Positions 27,953 through 36,141 of a stretch of DNA of 64,000 nt are shown piece after piece. This stretch comes from CAWVWD01 sp045106825 (GTDB lineage Bacteria > Bacteroidota > Bacteroidia > Chitinophagales > Saprospiraceae), in NCBI GenBank assembly GCA_045106825.1, contig JBGCFH010000118.1:1-64000 (forward strand), in the 5' to 3' direction. A program made the position numbers and the translations under genes. The notes beneath the pieces are model-generated. The model did no database searches, was not told the DNA's origin, and worked only from the letters and a program-made list of their open reading frames with translations. Positions within the stretch are counted from its first letter, which is position 1. Every line of letters begins with the position of its first letter.

Positions 27953-28758
27953 AAATCGTAAGGTTTTAAAAAATTGAAAAAGACAATTATAATTATGATA
28001 AATATTATGACACTTATGTAATTTCAATCACTATGCCAATTAATAAAAAAACCACTTTCAGATTTAATGTGACATTGTTTAATTGAATAATAATAAAAAA
28101 TAGCAATAAAAAAAGTATACTTAAATTTATAAATTTTGATTTTTTTTAACACAAAAACCTGTAAATCATTATTTTACAAAAATATTTATAATTAATAAAT
28201 TTTTAACATTATATTTTAAAATTTGCTAATAGTGACGGTTATTTAGACACTAATTATAGTAAAAAAACACCATTTTTATTAAATAGACTTAAAAGTAAGG
28301 AAATATTATAAGTAAATGAGCTAAAAAGTCTACTTAAATATGAAAAAATCATAATTGATACAGAAACTATTTACCTAAAAAACGCACTAAAGTTTCATTT
28401 TTTCAAAATGAAATTATTTTTTATGCTATTAATGGCAAGTATTTTCGGTTTAAAATAATTCGTAATATGTTATACTGTAATTCGTGATTTTGACGATAAT
28501 CCGCAACCTAAATTAAGTAAGAATTCGACATTCGATTTTAAATCGCCTGTCGAATGTTCTCATTTAAGTAAAAAAGTCATTAAAAAGCATCAATTCTTTA
28601 TAAAATGTATTATAAAAATTTTCAAACCGACAACTACTATATTTTAAAAAAAATGAGGTCATAATTCCGACTATAATAAACACTGGCGATAAATCAAAAA
28701 CGCTATTCTGAAATTATTTCAAAATAGCGTTTTTTAGTATTTTTTTGTTTAATAAAAT
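27953..28758. other. Long AT-rich spacer, no gene recognised
   Basis: About 800 bases with only tiny reading frames. One (28408-28458) encodes a 16-residue signal-peptide-like stub (MKLFFMLLMASIFGLK) and may be a relic of a decayed secreted protein. A hairpin around GACATTCGA/TCGAATGTT lies near 28527-28557. The terminator at 28697-28733 is listed separately. Otherwise nothing is seen. Confidence 0.4.
28697..28733 (-). terminator. Terminator of the small membrane protein gene
   Basis: A stem of AAAACGCTATTCTGAAA against TTTCAAAATAGCGTTTT with one mismatch, and T/A-rich flanks on both sides. It lies 26 bases downstream of the minus-strand gene at 28759-29127. Confidence 0.75.
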
Positions 28759-29127
28759 CTACCAAACATTCTCAAAATCCTTTGGTTCATACTGATGATT
28801 TCTATCGCTGTAATACGAACCTTCTTTTTTCTTTAATTGCAAATCTCCTTTTGTAAATAATCGAGATAAAAAAGCTATTGGAACTAAAACGACAAAGAAA
28901 ATCACTGTCAACAAAACTCTGGAAACAACAGCTCCAATTCCTTCCGAAATTTTGAACCAAGTCCAAGCAATCCATTTTGCTAAAAAAGGAATAAATAACC
29001 CAACCAAACCAATACCTAAAGCAACCTGAGCCAATATAGGAATATCAAACAAAAACCGTACAATCAGTAAACCCACAGTCACGGTTAACATACCTTCTAT
29101 TACTTTTTTATCATTTATTTGAATCAT
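28759..29127 (-). CDS. Small membrane protein, possibly SxtJ-like
   Basis: 122 residues with a three-helix membrane profile (GMLTVTVGLLIVRFLFDIPI, VALGIGLVGLFIPFLAKWIAW, VLLTVIFFVVLVPIAFLSRLF) and a polar C-terminus SYYSDRNHQYEPKDFENVW. The C-terminal pattern recalls SxtJ-family membrane proteins, but those normally neighbour a carbamoyltransferase, which is absent here. It is 33 bases from the upstream nucleotidyltransferase gene on the same strand, so probably co-transcribed. Confidence 0.55.
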   Translation of the reverse strand: MIQINDKKVIEGMLTVTVGLLIVRFLFDIPILAQVALGIGLVGLFIPFLAKWIAWTWFKISEGIGAVVSRVLLTVIFFVVLVPIAFLSRLFTKGDLQLKKKEGSYYSDRNHQYEPKDFENVW

Positions 29128-29160
29128 AATCTTTTGAATTTATCGGTCAAAGATAATGAA

Positions 29161-29922
29161 TTATTGATGTTTTATGACTTTTCTAAAGAAGTCATTTAGT
29201 ATCTCAACTTCTCGATTTTTTTCTACTTGAAAATCTTTTAAAAATTCGCTGTAATATTCTATTTCGTTTACGATATATTCATTCAAAACCACAATTTGTG
29301 GTCGTTTTCCTAACTCCTTTGCTGACTTTTTATCTATTAATAATTGGTCAACAATCGGTCGAATCGTTGTTTCATCAAAACCATCTAACATCTCAGCAAA
29401 CAAAACCGGCGGCATTGTTCCATTCGTTTTTATCCAATGACAACAAGCCAACGGACGCAAAGCGTAGAAATATTTTTTTAGTGTAACTTCATCCTGTTTT
29501 AGATAATTATTGTATGTATTTCTTGCTATATTCAAATAATGATACATTATATTTTTAGCATTGAAAAATAGCGGAACTAACGCTCGCCATTCTTTCATAA
29601 TTGCTTCATTTTCAATATAAACAATTGGACTATCCAACCATTCTAACAATGATGGATTTGACTTACGAAATAAACCTAATGCTTTTCGCAATTCCCAACC
29701 GCTTAAATCTAAATCATTCGGCAACATTTTCTCAATAGTATCTTTACGAGTTCCGATTTGTAAATACCAATCTAAAGTATGTACATAAATAAATCGAACG
29801 TCCCAATCTGAATTTTCTGATGCAAAACCCCAAGCTCTACTACCCGATTCTATTGCATACAAAATCTTAATATGTCGACTTTTCTCTAATGCTCGTAATT
29901 GTTCTATGATATGTTTTCTCAT
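29161..29922 (-). CDS. RlaP/YcgL-type predicted nucleotidyltransferase (Pol beta fold)
   Basis: 253 residues. The nucleotidyltransferase motif GSRAWGF (27-33) is followed by SDWDVRFIY with Asp39 and Asp41, then DWYLQIG and SGWELRKALGLFRKSNPSLLEWLDSPI, matching the COG3541 / PF10127 family linked to RNA repair. No ligase partner is nearby. The start at MRKHIIEQ is supported by a terminator hairpin located just upstream, which a longer reading frame would have to cross. Confidence 0.85.
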   Translation of the reverse strand: MRKHIIEQLRALEKSRHIKILYAIESGSRAWGFASENSDWDVRFIYVHTLDWYLQIGTRKDTIEKMLPNDLDLSGWELRKALGLFRKSNPSLLEWLDSPIVYIENEAIMKEWRALVPLFFNAKNIMYHYLNIARNTYNNYLKQDEVTLKKYFYALRPLACCHWIKTNGTMPPVLFAEMLDGFDETTIRPIVDQLLIDKKSAKELGKRPQIVVLNEYIVNEIEYYSEFLKDFQVEKNREVEILNDFFRKVIKHQ

Positions 29923-29936
29923 TTCTATAAAATTAA

Positions 29937-29971
29937 AAACGTGTATTTTCAATGGTGAAAATACACGTTTT
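29937..29971 (-). terminator. Terminator of the OmpA-family gene
   Basis: A 15-bp perfect stem (AAAACGTGTATTTTC and its complement) with a 6-nt loop, immediately after the minus-strand OmpA gene and before the nucleotidyltransferase start. Confidence 0.85.
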
Positions 29972-29993
29972 GTATCAAAAAAGTTCAACGGAA

Positions 29994-31670
29994 TTATTCA
30001 TCAAAAGATTTTCGATTTAATTTAAATTCAATACGTCTATTTTTTGCCTTATTATTACTTGAAGTGTTTGGAGCAAGTGGAACACTTGAACTATATGCTA
30101 CGACACTTAATCTCGAACTTTCAATACCATGATCCATCAAGTATTTTTTAATAACAATTGCTCGTCTTTTCGACAATTTCTTATTGTATTCATAATCTCC
30201 GTCACTATCTGAGTGTGCAATGATGACATAAGAATTATCTTCACATGCTTTCAAAATATTAATAATTTTATCTAAATCTGCATGCATCCGAGAGCGGATT
30301 CTATAACGATCACTATCAAAGTTAATATTTGCTCCGATTTCAGATAATTCAGTTTCTCTATTTCTACAGACATTTTCATCTTTAATCGGTTTTTCCTCTA
30401 TCGTTTCTTCTATCACTACTTCAGTTGCTTCTATCACTACTTCAGTTGCTTCTTCAAATTCGGCTTCAATCTCATAGATTGGTTTCTCCTCAAGTTTTGG
30501 TTTTTCAACTGGAGGTTGAGGTTTTGGTAGAATTGGTTTCGTTTCTTCTACCGCTTGTTTGGCAGGTTTAGCAGGTATTGGTTTCACAACTGCTTCAACG
30601 ATTTCCTCTTTCGGTTTTGTCGGTGCGACAGTTGGCTTTTCTTCTTCCACAATCGGCATATTTTCGACTTCTTCCCTAATAGGTTTTGGCATTGAAGGTT
30701 TTTCCTCAAGTTTTGGTTTTGTTTCTTCTACGCTTGATTTTCCTGGAGACTCCGGAATTGTTGGAGCAGCAGGAGAAATCTCTGGTTGAGTGACAACTGA
30801 TTCGGTATTAATTTTTTGGACAATTGTCGCTTCTTTTGGTTTTGAAGGTGGCGTATTGACATCAGATACTACAATAGGAGGTAATTCATTATTTAATAAA
30901 ATTGTTTCTGTATCTAATAAATCAGTATCTTCTTCCATCGTCATCATATTCCCCACCAGACCTTCAGTTTTCATTCTCTCTAATCGTTCTTTCGCCTTTT
31001 GAGCTTGTACTAATCGTTGCTCTGCTCTATACTTTCTGATTTTCGCATAACGACGTTCTCGTTCTCTCAATCGAGTTGCTTTTACCCTCTTCTTATTCGC
31101 TTTCCCAAAATGGACTCTTAATCCAATATTGTTTTGCATGTAAGACAATGGGCCAACAAAATCGTGATTGTATTGCGATTCAAAAATCAAAGATGTTCTT
31201 TCACCTAAATGAACCTGAACACCAAGACCAACTGGAGCAATATAAGTTACCTCAGGCATCAGCGTCGTAAGTGAAGCTCCGCCTCCAAGCATAATATAAG
31301 GAGCGAACATCGTATGCTCTTTTAAAATATAGCCATTATCCAACTTATATTTTAATTGAAAATTAGCACTATAAAGATTAGTTTCTTGGTATTTAAGAGG
31401 TTCACCATCCAAGATTGCCACAGGAAAGTTGATAGGAGAACGATTGCCTTGCAAAGATAAATCAAAGTGATGATTTATATAACGTGACACAGTCAAGTTT
31501 ACACCTATTTTATATTCATAAGGGTTTGGTAATTTTCTTTCTAAAACAGCAGAGTAACTATAAATACCGCCATTTGTCCCGATGCTCCAATCATACTTTT
31601 TATTTTGAGCATTCGTGACAAATCCCGTCAATAATAAAACCAATAAAAATAGGTATTTACACCATTTCAT
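29994..31670 (-). CDS. Outer-membrane barrel protein with Pro/Glu-rich linker and C-terminal OmpA peptidoglycan-binding domain
   Basis: About 558 residues. A signal peptide (YLFLLVLLLTGFVTNAQ) is followed by a beta-barrel-like region (to about residue 190), a basic Arg-rich segment, then a long Pro/Glu/Lys/Val-rich linker of TKPKEE/EEKP type. The C-terminal OmpA domain shows GANINFDSDRYRIRSRMHADL and VIIAHSDSDGDYEYNKKLSKRRAIVIKKYL. It should tie the outer membrane to peptidoglycan. The start at MKWCKYLFLL gives a proper signal peptide; one eight codons upstream is also possible. Confidence 0.88.
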   Translation of the reverse strand: MKWCKYLFLLVLLLTGFVTNAQNKKYDWSIGTNGGIYSYSAVLERKLPNPYEYKIGVNLTVSRYINHHFDLSLQGNRSPINFPVAILDGEPLKYQETNLYSANFQLKYKLDNGYILKEHTMFAPYIMLGGGASLTTLMPEVTYIAPVGLGVQVHLGERTSLIFESQYNHDFVGPLSYMQNNIGLRVHFGKANKKRVKATRLRERERRYAKIRKYRAEQRLVQAQKAKERLERMKTEGLVGNMMTMEEDTDLLDTETILLNNELPPIVVSDVNTPPSKPKEATIVQKINTESVVTQPEISPAAPTIPESPGKSSVEETKPKLEEKPSMPKPIREEVENMPIVEEEKPTVAPTKPKEEIVEAVVKPIPAKPAKQAVEETKPILPKPQPPVEKPKLEEKPIYEIEAEFEEATEVVIEATEVVIEETIEEKPIKDENVCRNRETELSEIGANINFDSDRYRIRSRMHADLDKIINILKACEDNSYVIIAHSDSDGDYEYNKKLSKRRAIVIKKYLMDHGIESSRLSVVAYSSSVPLAPNTSSNNKAKNRRIEFKLNRKSFDE

Positions 31671-32284
31671 ATGTTTTGATTTTTCAATTTTCATCTTTTG
31701 ATCATTGAATTGTTTATCAACTTACAATAACCATTCCGACTAAAATCACTATATATCAAGATTTAAGACAAATTTAAACTTTGATATTAAAAATATATTT
31801 ATAACTTTTTAATAAATATGTTGTGACATATCACTTGCAAATTATTCTTGTTTTCTAATCACTTGTATATATGTAAGTTATCAAAAAAACAATAGACAAA
31901 CGACTTTATTAAGCCATCGTTTGCTTTATGACGTTATCTCTACTGAATAGATATTCTTTTTATTTAAAAAATTACATTTCGATTAAAATTTTAACATTTT
32001 GCTTAATAATAAATGTTTAAACATTTGTTTTATGCTGAATAATAGTATCTTTATGATGCATTCAAATATTTTATACTAAAAGATAGATAAGGTTATATAA
32101 CAATACACAACTAACTAACTTATACCTTATCATAAATAGCATTTATACCAGCTTTAAAGCACAACTCATTATGATATGAGTTGTCCCAACCTTAAATCAA
32201 TATCAAGGATTCTGTCGGGCAGTTACAAGTTCCACTTGTAGTACGAGTTCTATATATGTCATAAAACCAAAACCATAATAACTT
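31671..32284. other. Divergent intergenic region with small hairpins
   Basis: AT-rich. Near the downstream HNH gene are two short palindromes, CAACTCAT...ATGAGTTG (32163-32182) and TACAAGT-TCC-ACTTGTA (about 32222-32239), which could be operators or leader structures. No coding sequence and no firm promoter is seen. Confidence 0.4.
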
Positions 32285-32878
32285 ATGGAAAAGAAAACAA
32301 CAAAACCAACCTCAAAGCCTACAACAGTTGAGAGTTTCTGGAATGAAAAATGGGTTCAAGTTACCTTTCCAGAGGAAATTAAGTCTGTTAGATACCAGAT
32401 TTCTAACTATGGTCGAATACGTGCAATTAATAAAGTTACAGGAAAAGAAAAATTGCTAAAAGGTTCTCATAGTAAACGAGGACATCATCGCCTAAATATC
32501 AAAATGGAATCAGGAAAAGGTGCTGGTGTTTATGTTCATCGTATCGTCGCTGAGACTTTTGTCGAGCAGCCGAGTGAGGAACATAAGTATGTGATTCATT
32601 TAGATCATGATAAAACGAATAATAAATACACTAATCTTCGATGGGCAACACAAGATGAAGTTAATAAACACGCTAAAAATAGTCCATTATACGATCAGGC
32701 AAGAGAAAAACAAAGGGAACATTATAAACTTAATGAAGCAAAAGTTAAGATGATAAAACGAATGCTTAAACGCAAAAAAGTTAAGATGAAAATTATCGCA
32801 AAGCAATTCGGTATATCACATACTCAACTTAATCGAATCAAAAATGGTGAAAATTGGGCAGATGTAGATCCTGATTAA
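32285..32878 (+). CDS. Free-standing NUMOD4-HNH endonuclease-like protein with C-terminal helix-turn-helix
   Basis: 197 residues. A NUMOD4 motif at about 20-50 (WVQV...YQISNYGRIRAINK) is followed by an HNH_3-type core: VHRIVAETF (85-92) and VIHLDHDKTNNKYTNLRWAT (103-122) with His105, Asp107, His108 and Asn117. C-terminal residues about 148-190 form a helix-turn-helix (IAKQFGISHTQLNRIKNG). This is the architecture of intron- and phage-type homing endonucleases, but here no intron or split gene is visible. It may be a domesticated DNA-binding protein or a lone mobile nuclease. Confidence 0.8.
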   Translation: MEKKTTKPTSKPTTVESFWNEKWVQVTFPEEIKSVRYQISNYGRIRAINKVTGKEKLLKGSHSKRGHHRLNIKMESGKGAGVYVHRIVAETFVEQPSEEHKYVIHLDHDKTNNKYTNLRWATQDEVNKHAKNSPLYDQAREKQREHYKLNEAKVKMIKRMLKRKKVKMKIIAKQFGISHTQLNRIKNGENWADVDPD

Positions 32879-32888
32879 TCATTTTATA

Positions 32889-33569
32889 TCAAATACTTTT
32901 ATTGATTTCAATTGTATTTTTTGTAATTAAATATTGTGCTGTGATATATGTCACCATAATTATAATATGATGATATGGAATCGTTAGTGTCGATGCCTTA
33001 AACTTATTTAATGCAATTACAGAATCTGAAAACATAAATAATAAAACGCCTATAAATAAGGCGATAAATAAGGATTTTGGCAATTGTGATTTCAGATTCA
33101 ATGTAGCAACTGACATTAAGCAAATGACAGAACTGTATACAATGACTGGGATTTTCATATCTGCTAAGTCATTCCACAAATATGATAATATTCCAGCAAG
33201 ATAAATCAGAAATGGTAATACAAGCCAAGGTTTTTGTCGAATAAAACCATTAGATAATGACTGATAATTTATAAATGCAGTGATATAAAATAGATGTGTT
33301 ATCAAAAAACATCCTAAACCAAGCATAAAGTAAAAACTTCCGTCAAACATCAAAAAAGTATCACCTCCAATCGAAAATATCAATCCTAAGAGAATTAATG
33401 TAGAAAAACGATTACGATTTTTAATTGTAGAATGAAGAAAATAAGCTGAAAGACTTATCATTAATAATGGTTTTGCTATATAAATAATATTTATATTCTG
33501 AGTAGCTTCTCCATAAAGTTCAGCAATAACAACAAGGAAGAAGCATGACAATAATATTCTTGATTTCAT
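32889..33569 (-). CDS. YhhN-family membrane protein (lysoplasmalogenase-like, TMEM86 relative)
   Basis: 226 residues with about eight membrane helices. The family signature is visible in AKPLLMISLSAYFL, LGLIFSIGGDTFLMFDG and LGCFLITHLFYITAF, including the conserved GD and H. The family hydrolyses the vinyl-ether bond of lysoplasmalogens in vertebrates and a few bacteria; activity here is inferred. It converges on the HNH gene with only 10 bases between stops. A MITE-like element begins 14 bases before its start codon. Confidence 0.82.
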   Translation of the reverse strand: MKSRILLSCFFLVVIAELYGEATQNINIIYIAKPLLMISLSAYFLHSTIKNRNRFSTLILLGLIFSIGGDTFLMFDGSFYFMLGLGCFLITHLFYITAFINYQSLSNGFIRQKPWLVLPFLIYLAGILSYLWNDLADMKIPVIVYSSVICLMSVATLNLKSQLPKSLFIALFIGVLLFMFSDSVIALNKFKASTLTIPYHHIIIMVTYITAQYLITKNTIEINKSI

Positions 33570-33583
33570 ATTTTGATAGATAT

Positions 33584-33748
33584 TAGACTTTATTCTAAAT
33601 AATTTCGTATAAAGCTGAATTATCTTTTATCGCTACTCTTCGTTAGCAAAATACTCATGTAGCAAGGCTACACACCGTTTTTGCCGCCTCAATTAGCAAT
33701 AAAATCTAAATTCCCATTCATTACGAAACCATTTTAGAATAAAGTCTA
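33584..33748. mobile_element. MITE-like element with perfect 16-bp terminal inverted repeats, copy 1
   Basis: 165 bp bounded by TAGACTTTATTCTAAA (33584-33599) and its exact complement (33733-33748). The interior shares long stretches with the 210-bp element at 49428-49637 that has the same termini. The outermost bases are TA at both ends, consistent with a TA target duplication as made by IS630/Tc1-type transposases; no such transposase is in the window. Confidence 0.85.
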
Positions 33749-33872
33749 TTAATCATTATATTTTCTTTCAAAAATTCAATAATAAGGGAATTTTCCCAAG
33801 AACCATTATTATATTTCTTATTAAATCAGTTTTTCATAGTTTTTGAAACTATAAAAAATCATAGAAAAAAAT

Positions 33873-33905
33873 TTTGTTATAAACAAAAATAATTTCTTAT
33901 CTTTG
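33873..33905 (+). promoter_or_regulatory. rplS promoter (Bacteroidota -33/-7 type)
   Basis: TTTG at 33873-33876, a 21-base spacer, and TATCTTTG at 33898-33905, matching the phylum consensus TTTG/TAnnTTTG. Transcription should begin near 33912, leaving an untranslated leader of about 80 bases. Confidence 0.8.
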
Positions 33906-33933
33906 CACTCGCATTTTTTGAAGACGACTTTTC

Positions 33934-33972
33934 AGTTATCAATTATAATATAACTAATTGACGTTGATAACT
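33934..33972 (+). promoter_or_regulatory. Leader stem-loop of rplS, candidate autoregulatory ribosomal-protein leader
   Basis: A 9-bp stem AGTTATCAA/TTGATAACT with an AT-rich inner loop in the predicted 5' untranslated region, ending 18 bases before the rplS ATG. Structured leaders bound by the encoded protein are common for ribosomal genes; binding by L19 here is inference. Confidence 0.5.
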
Positions 33973-33990
33973 TTATAAAATACATTAAAG

Positions 33991-34350
33991 ATGGAACTTT
34001 TAAAATACGTTGAGGAACAACTTACAAAGGAATCAAATTATCCTGATTTCCGTGCAGGAGATAATGTAACTGTAAGTTATAAGATTATCGAAGGAAGTAA
34101 AGAACGTATTCAGGATTTTAGAGGAGATGTAATTCAAATCTCTGGTAAAGGTATGACAAAGACTTTCACTGTTCGTAAAATGTCTAATGGTGTTGGAGTT
34201 GAGCGTGTCTTCCCTTTCAATTCACCAAATATTTCTGGAATCAAAGTTAACAAATACGGTAAAGTTCGCCGTTCAAGATTGTACTACTTACGTGATTTAG
34301 TAGGTAAAAAAGCTCGTATTAAGGAAAAACAAACTATCAGAAAGAAATAG
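33991..34350 (+). CDS. rplS: Large ribosomal subunit protein bL19
   Basis: 119 residues. Segments FRAGDNVTVSYKIIEGSKERIQ, FRGDVIQISG, TFTVRKMSNGVGVERVFPFNSPNI and RRSRLYYLRDLVGKKARIKE are canonical for bL19, which lies at the 30S-50S interface. It is a single gene with its own promoter, a structured leader and a UUCG-loop terminator; the usual trmD/rimM neighbours are absent. Confidence 0.97.
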   Translation: MELLKYVEEQLTKESNYPDFRAGDNVTVSYKIIEGSKERIQDFRGDVIQISGKGMTKTFTVRKMSNGVGVERVFPFNSPNISGIKVNKYGKVRRSRLYYLRDLVGKKARIKEKQTIRKK

Positions 34351-34373
34351 TTATAAAAATTATATGTTTTTGT

Positions 34374-34401
34374 AGGCATTGATTCTTCGGAGTCAATGCC
34401 T
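34374..34401 (+). terminator. rplS terminator with UUCG loop
   Basis: A 12-bp stem (AGGCATTGATTC / GAGTCAATGCCT) closing a TTCG loop, followed by TTTTTTATT. Confidence 0.9.
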
Positions 34402-34460
34402 TTTTTTATTGGGTTTTATTTCCGAGATTTTAGGGCTTCGTTTATAGTTTTTTATAAACT

Positions 34461-34498
34461 AAAAAATCCCATCTAAGCGAACTTAGACGGGATTTTTT
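34461..34498 (-). terminator. Terminator of the Glu/Ala-rich lipoprotein gene
   Basis: A stem of AAAAAATCCC-x-TCTAAG against CTTAGA-x-GGGATTTTTT; on the minus strand the loop is TTCG and a T-run follows. It starts 20 bases after the stop codon. Confidence 0.85.
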
Positions 34499-34517
34499 TA
34501 TAAAAGAATAATTATGA

Positions 34518-34763
34518 TTACTCTTCTGTTGTTGCTTCTTCAACTGCTTCTTCAACTTCTTCAACAGCATCTTCAACTGCTTCTTCAGCTTCTTCCATAG
34601 CACCTTCAACTGCTTCAGCAGCTTCTTGAGCAGCACCTTCTGCTTGTTCAACAGCTTGTTGAGCCGCATCTTGTGCAGCTTGTCCTGCTTCTTCTGCAGC
34701 ACCACATGAAGTCATAAATGCAACCAACGCTACTGCAACTAATAAAGACATTAATTTTTTCAT
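34518..34763 (-). CDS. Small Ala/Glu-rich helical lipoprotein
   Basis: 81 residues. The signal ends in MTSC (lipidated Cys20). The mature 61 residues are almost only Ala, Glu, Gln and Val in a heptad-like pattern (AAQDAAQQAVEQAEGAAQEA, then EEAVEDAVEEVEEAVEEA), predicting one long acidic amphipathic helix, analogous in shape to Lpp-like or LEA-like lipoproteins. The function is unknown. The other reading frame on the same strand looks Lys/Leu-rich only because of the repetitive codons. Confidence 0.78.
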   Translation of the reverse strand: MKKLMSLLVAVALVAFMTSCGAAEEAGQAAQDAAQQAVEQAEGAAQEAAEAVEGAMEEAEEAVEDAVEEVEEAVEEATTEE

Positions 34764-35066
34764 AATAATAGAAAGTTTGATAGTTTAATAATTAACAAAA
34801 TGTTTAAGTTTAATGTTAAGATAGATATTCTAAACAAAAACAAACATTTTTGATTTTTTTTCAAGTTAATATAATTCCCTTTTTGAAATTACACACCTTA
34901 GTCGTCAGTTAATTCCAATAATCACACAGCACTTATTTTTTTTCAAAAAAAAATGATTTTTTTCACTCTTATTGAACTTACTATTGTTAATTTTATAAAA
35001 TTACATCATTAAAACAATTAGTTAAAAACCTGATAATCAATTAATTAAATAATAATTTTATAAAAA

Positions 35067-35885
35067 ATGCTCACATCACAAGAATTATTAAAAATATCTA
35101 CGGAAGCGAAAAAAAATATTTTAGAAGTTGCAAAATTTATAAAAAATGAATTTGGCAAGGTTTCAAAAGCGGCAATTGAAGATAAAGGATTGAATGATTT
35201 GGTAAGTTATGTGGACAAAACTGCGGAAGAACGATTGGTTTCGGGATTATCAACTATTTTGCCACAAGCAACATTTGTAACAGAAGAAGCGACCATCGAA
35301 AATAAAGTAAGTGAATATTATTGGATCATTGATCCTTTGGACGGAACGACAAATTTTTTACATGGTATTCCACACTTTGCGATAAGTGTCGCTTTAGTTC
35401 ACAAAGGAAAACCAATCATTGGAATCATTCATGATGTGATGCGTAACGAGTGTTATATTGCGGTAACGCAACAAGGTGCGTTTTTGAATGATAAACGATT
35501 GGCGGTAAGTCAGTCAGAAAATATATTACAATCTGTCTTAGGAATGGGTTTTCCATATAGTCAATATACAAGTATGGAAAAAGTAGCAAAATCGCTACAA
35601 TATTTTTTGTATAACGCAAGAGGTTTACGAAGGATTGGTTCGGCTGCATTAGATTTGGCATATGTCGCTGCTGGTCGTTTAGATGGATTTTATGAAGTTA
35701 ATTTAAATGCTTGGGACGTTGCAGCTGGTATTTGTATTGTGAAAGAAGCTGGTGGAATTGTTCAAGATTTTTCGGGAAGTGATAATTATCTTTACGGAAA
35801 GGAAATCATTGCGACAAATCCCAATATTGCTAAAGAGTTACAAGAGTTGGTTTATCAATTTTATATTCAGACCGAAAAAAATTAA
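35067..35885 (+). CDS. Inositol monophosphatase-family phosphatase
   Basis: 272 residues. All metal-site motifs are present: VTEEA (Glu73/74), IDPLDGTTNF (Asp89, Asp92), and NAWDVAAG with Asp near 217 followed by VKEAGG. The family hydrolyses inositol phosphates, histidinol phosphate or 3'-phosphoadenosine phosphates with Mg2+; the SuhB-like length suggests inositol-1-monophosphatase, but substrate choice cannot be made from sequence. It is monocistronic. Confidence 0.92.
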   Translation: MLTSQELLKISTEAKKNILEVAKFIKNEFGKVSKAAIEDKGLNDLVSYVDKTAEERLVSGLSTILPQATFVTEEATIENKVSEYYWIIDPLDGTTNFLHGIPHFAISVALVHKGKPIIGIIHDVMRNECYIAVTQQGAFLNDKRLAVSQSENILQSVLGMGFPYSQYTSMEKVAKSLQYFLYNARGLRRIGSAALDLAYVAAGRLDGFYEVNLNAWDVAAGICIVKEAGGIVQDFSGSDNYLYGKEIIATNPNIAKELQELVYQFYIQTEKN

Positions 35886-35965
35886 TTCGTCATTAATCGT
35901 AAAAATCTGGTTGTGCTTCTATTTAGTTATTCTTTCAGTATAAACAATCTTACTTTTATTCAATA

Positions 35966-36116
35966 TTTAAGGCTCTTTATGATTCTATGTGGTTTACAGT
36001 AGCGGCGGCTTTAGCTGCCGTATGAGTTTGTGATATTTTCGGCAGCCCCGAGGACTCGGGGCCGTTACTTAGCCTCAAAATATTCAAAACCACGTAAAAT
36101 CATAAAGAACCATATT
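35966..36116. repeat. Palindromic element upstream of the MacB-like permease
   Basis: The outer arms GGCTCTTTATGATTCTATGTG (from 35971) and CACGTAAAATCATAAAGAACC (to 36111) are inverted repeats with few mismatches. The core GTAGCGGC...TTTAGCTGCCGT plus CCCCGAGGACTCGGGG is related to the core of the 3167-3300 element and contains the CCCGA-N4-TCGGG palindrome. Confidence 0.7.
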
Positions 36117-36141
36117 TAATAATAATCAAACCATATAAACG

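Noticed and set aside
34442..34705. 87-codon Lys/Leu-rich frame on the minus strand over the Ala/Glu lipoprotein
   Set aside because: Product of the repetitive GCTTCTTCA-type codons in another frame; it runs through the terminator and lacks any signal, unlike the overlapping lipoprotein frame.
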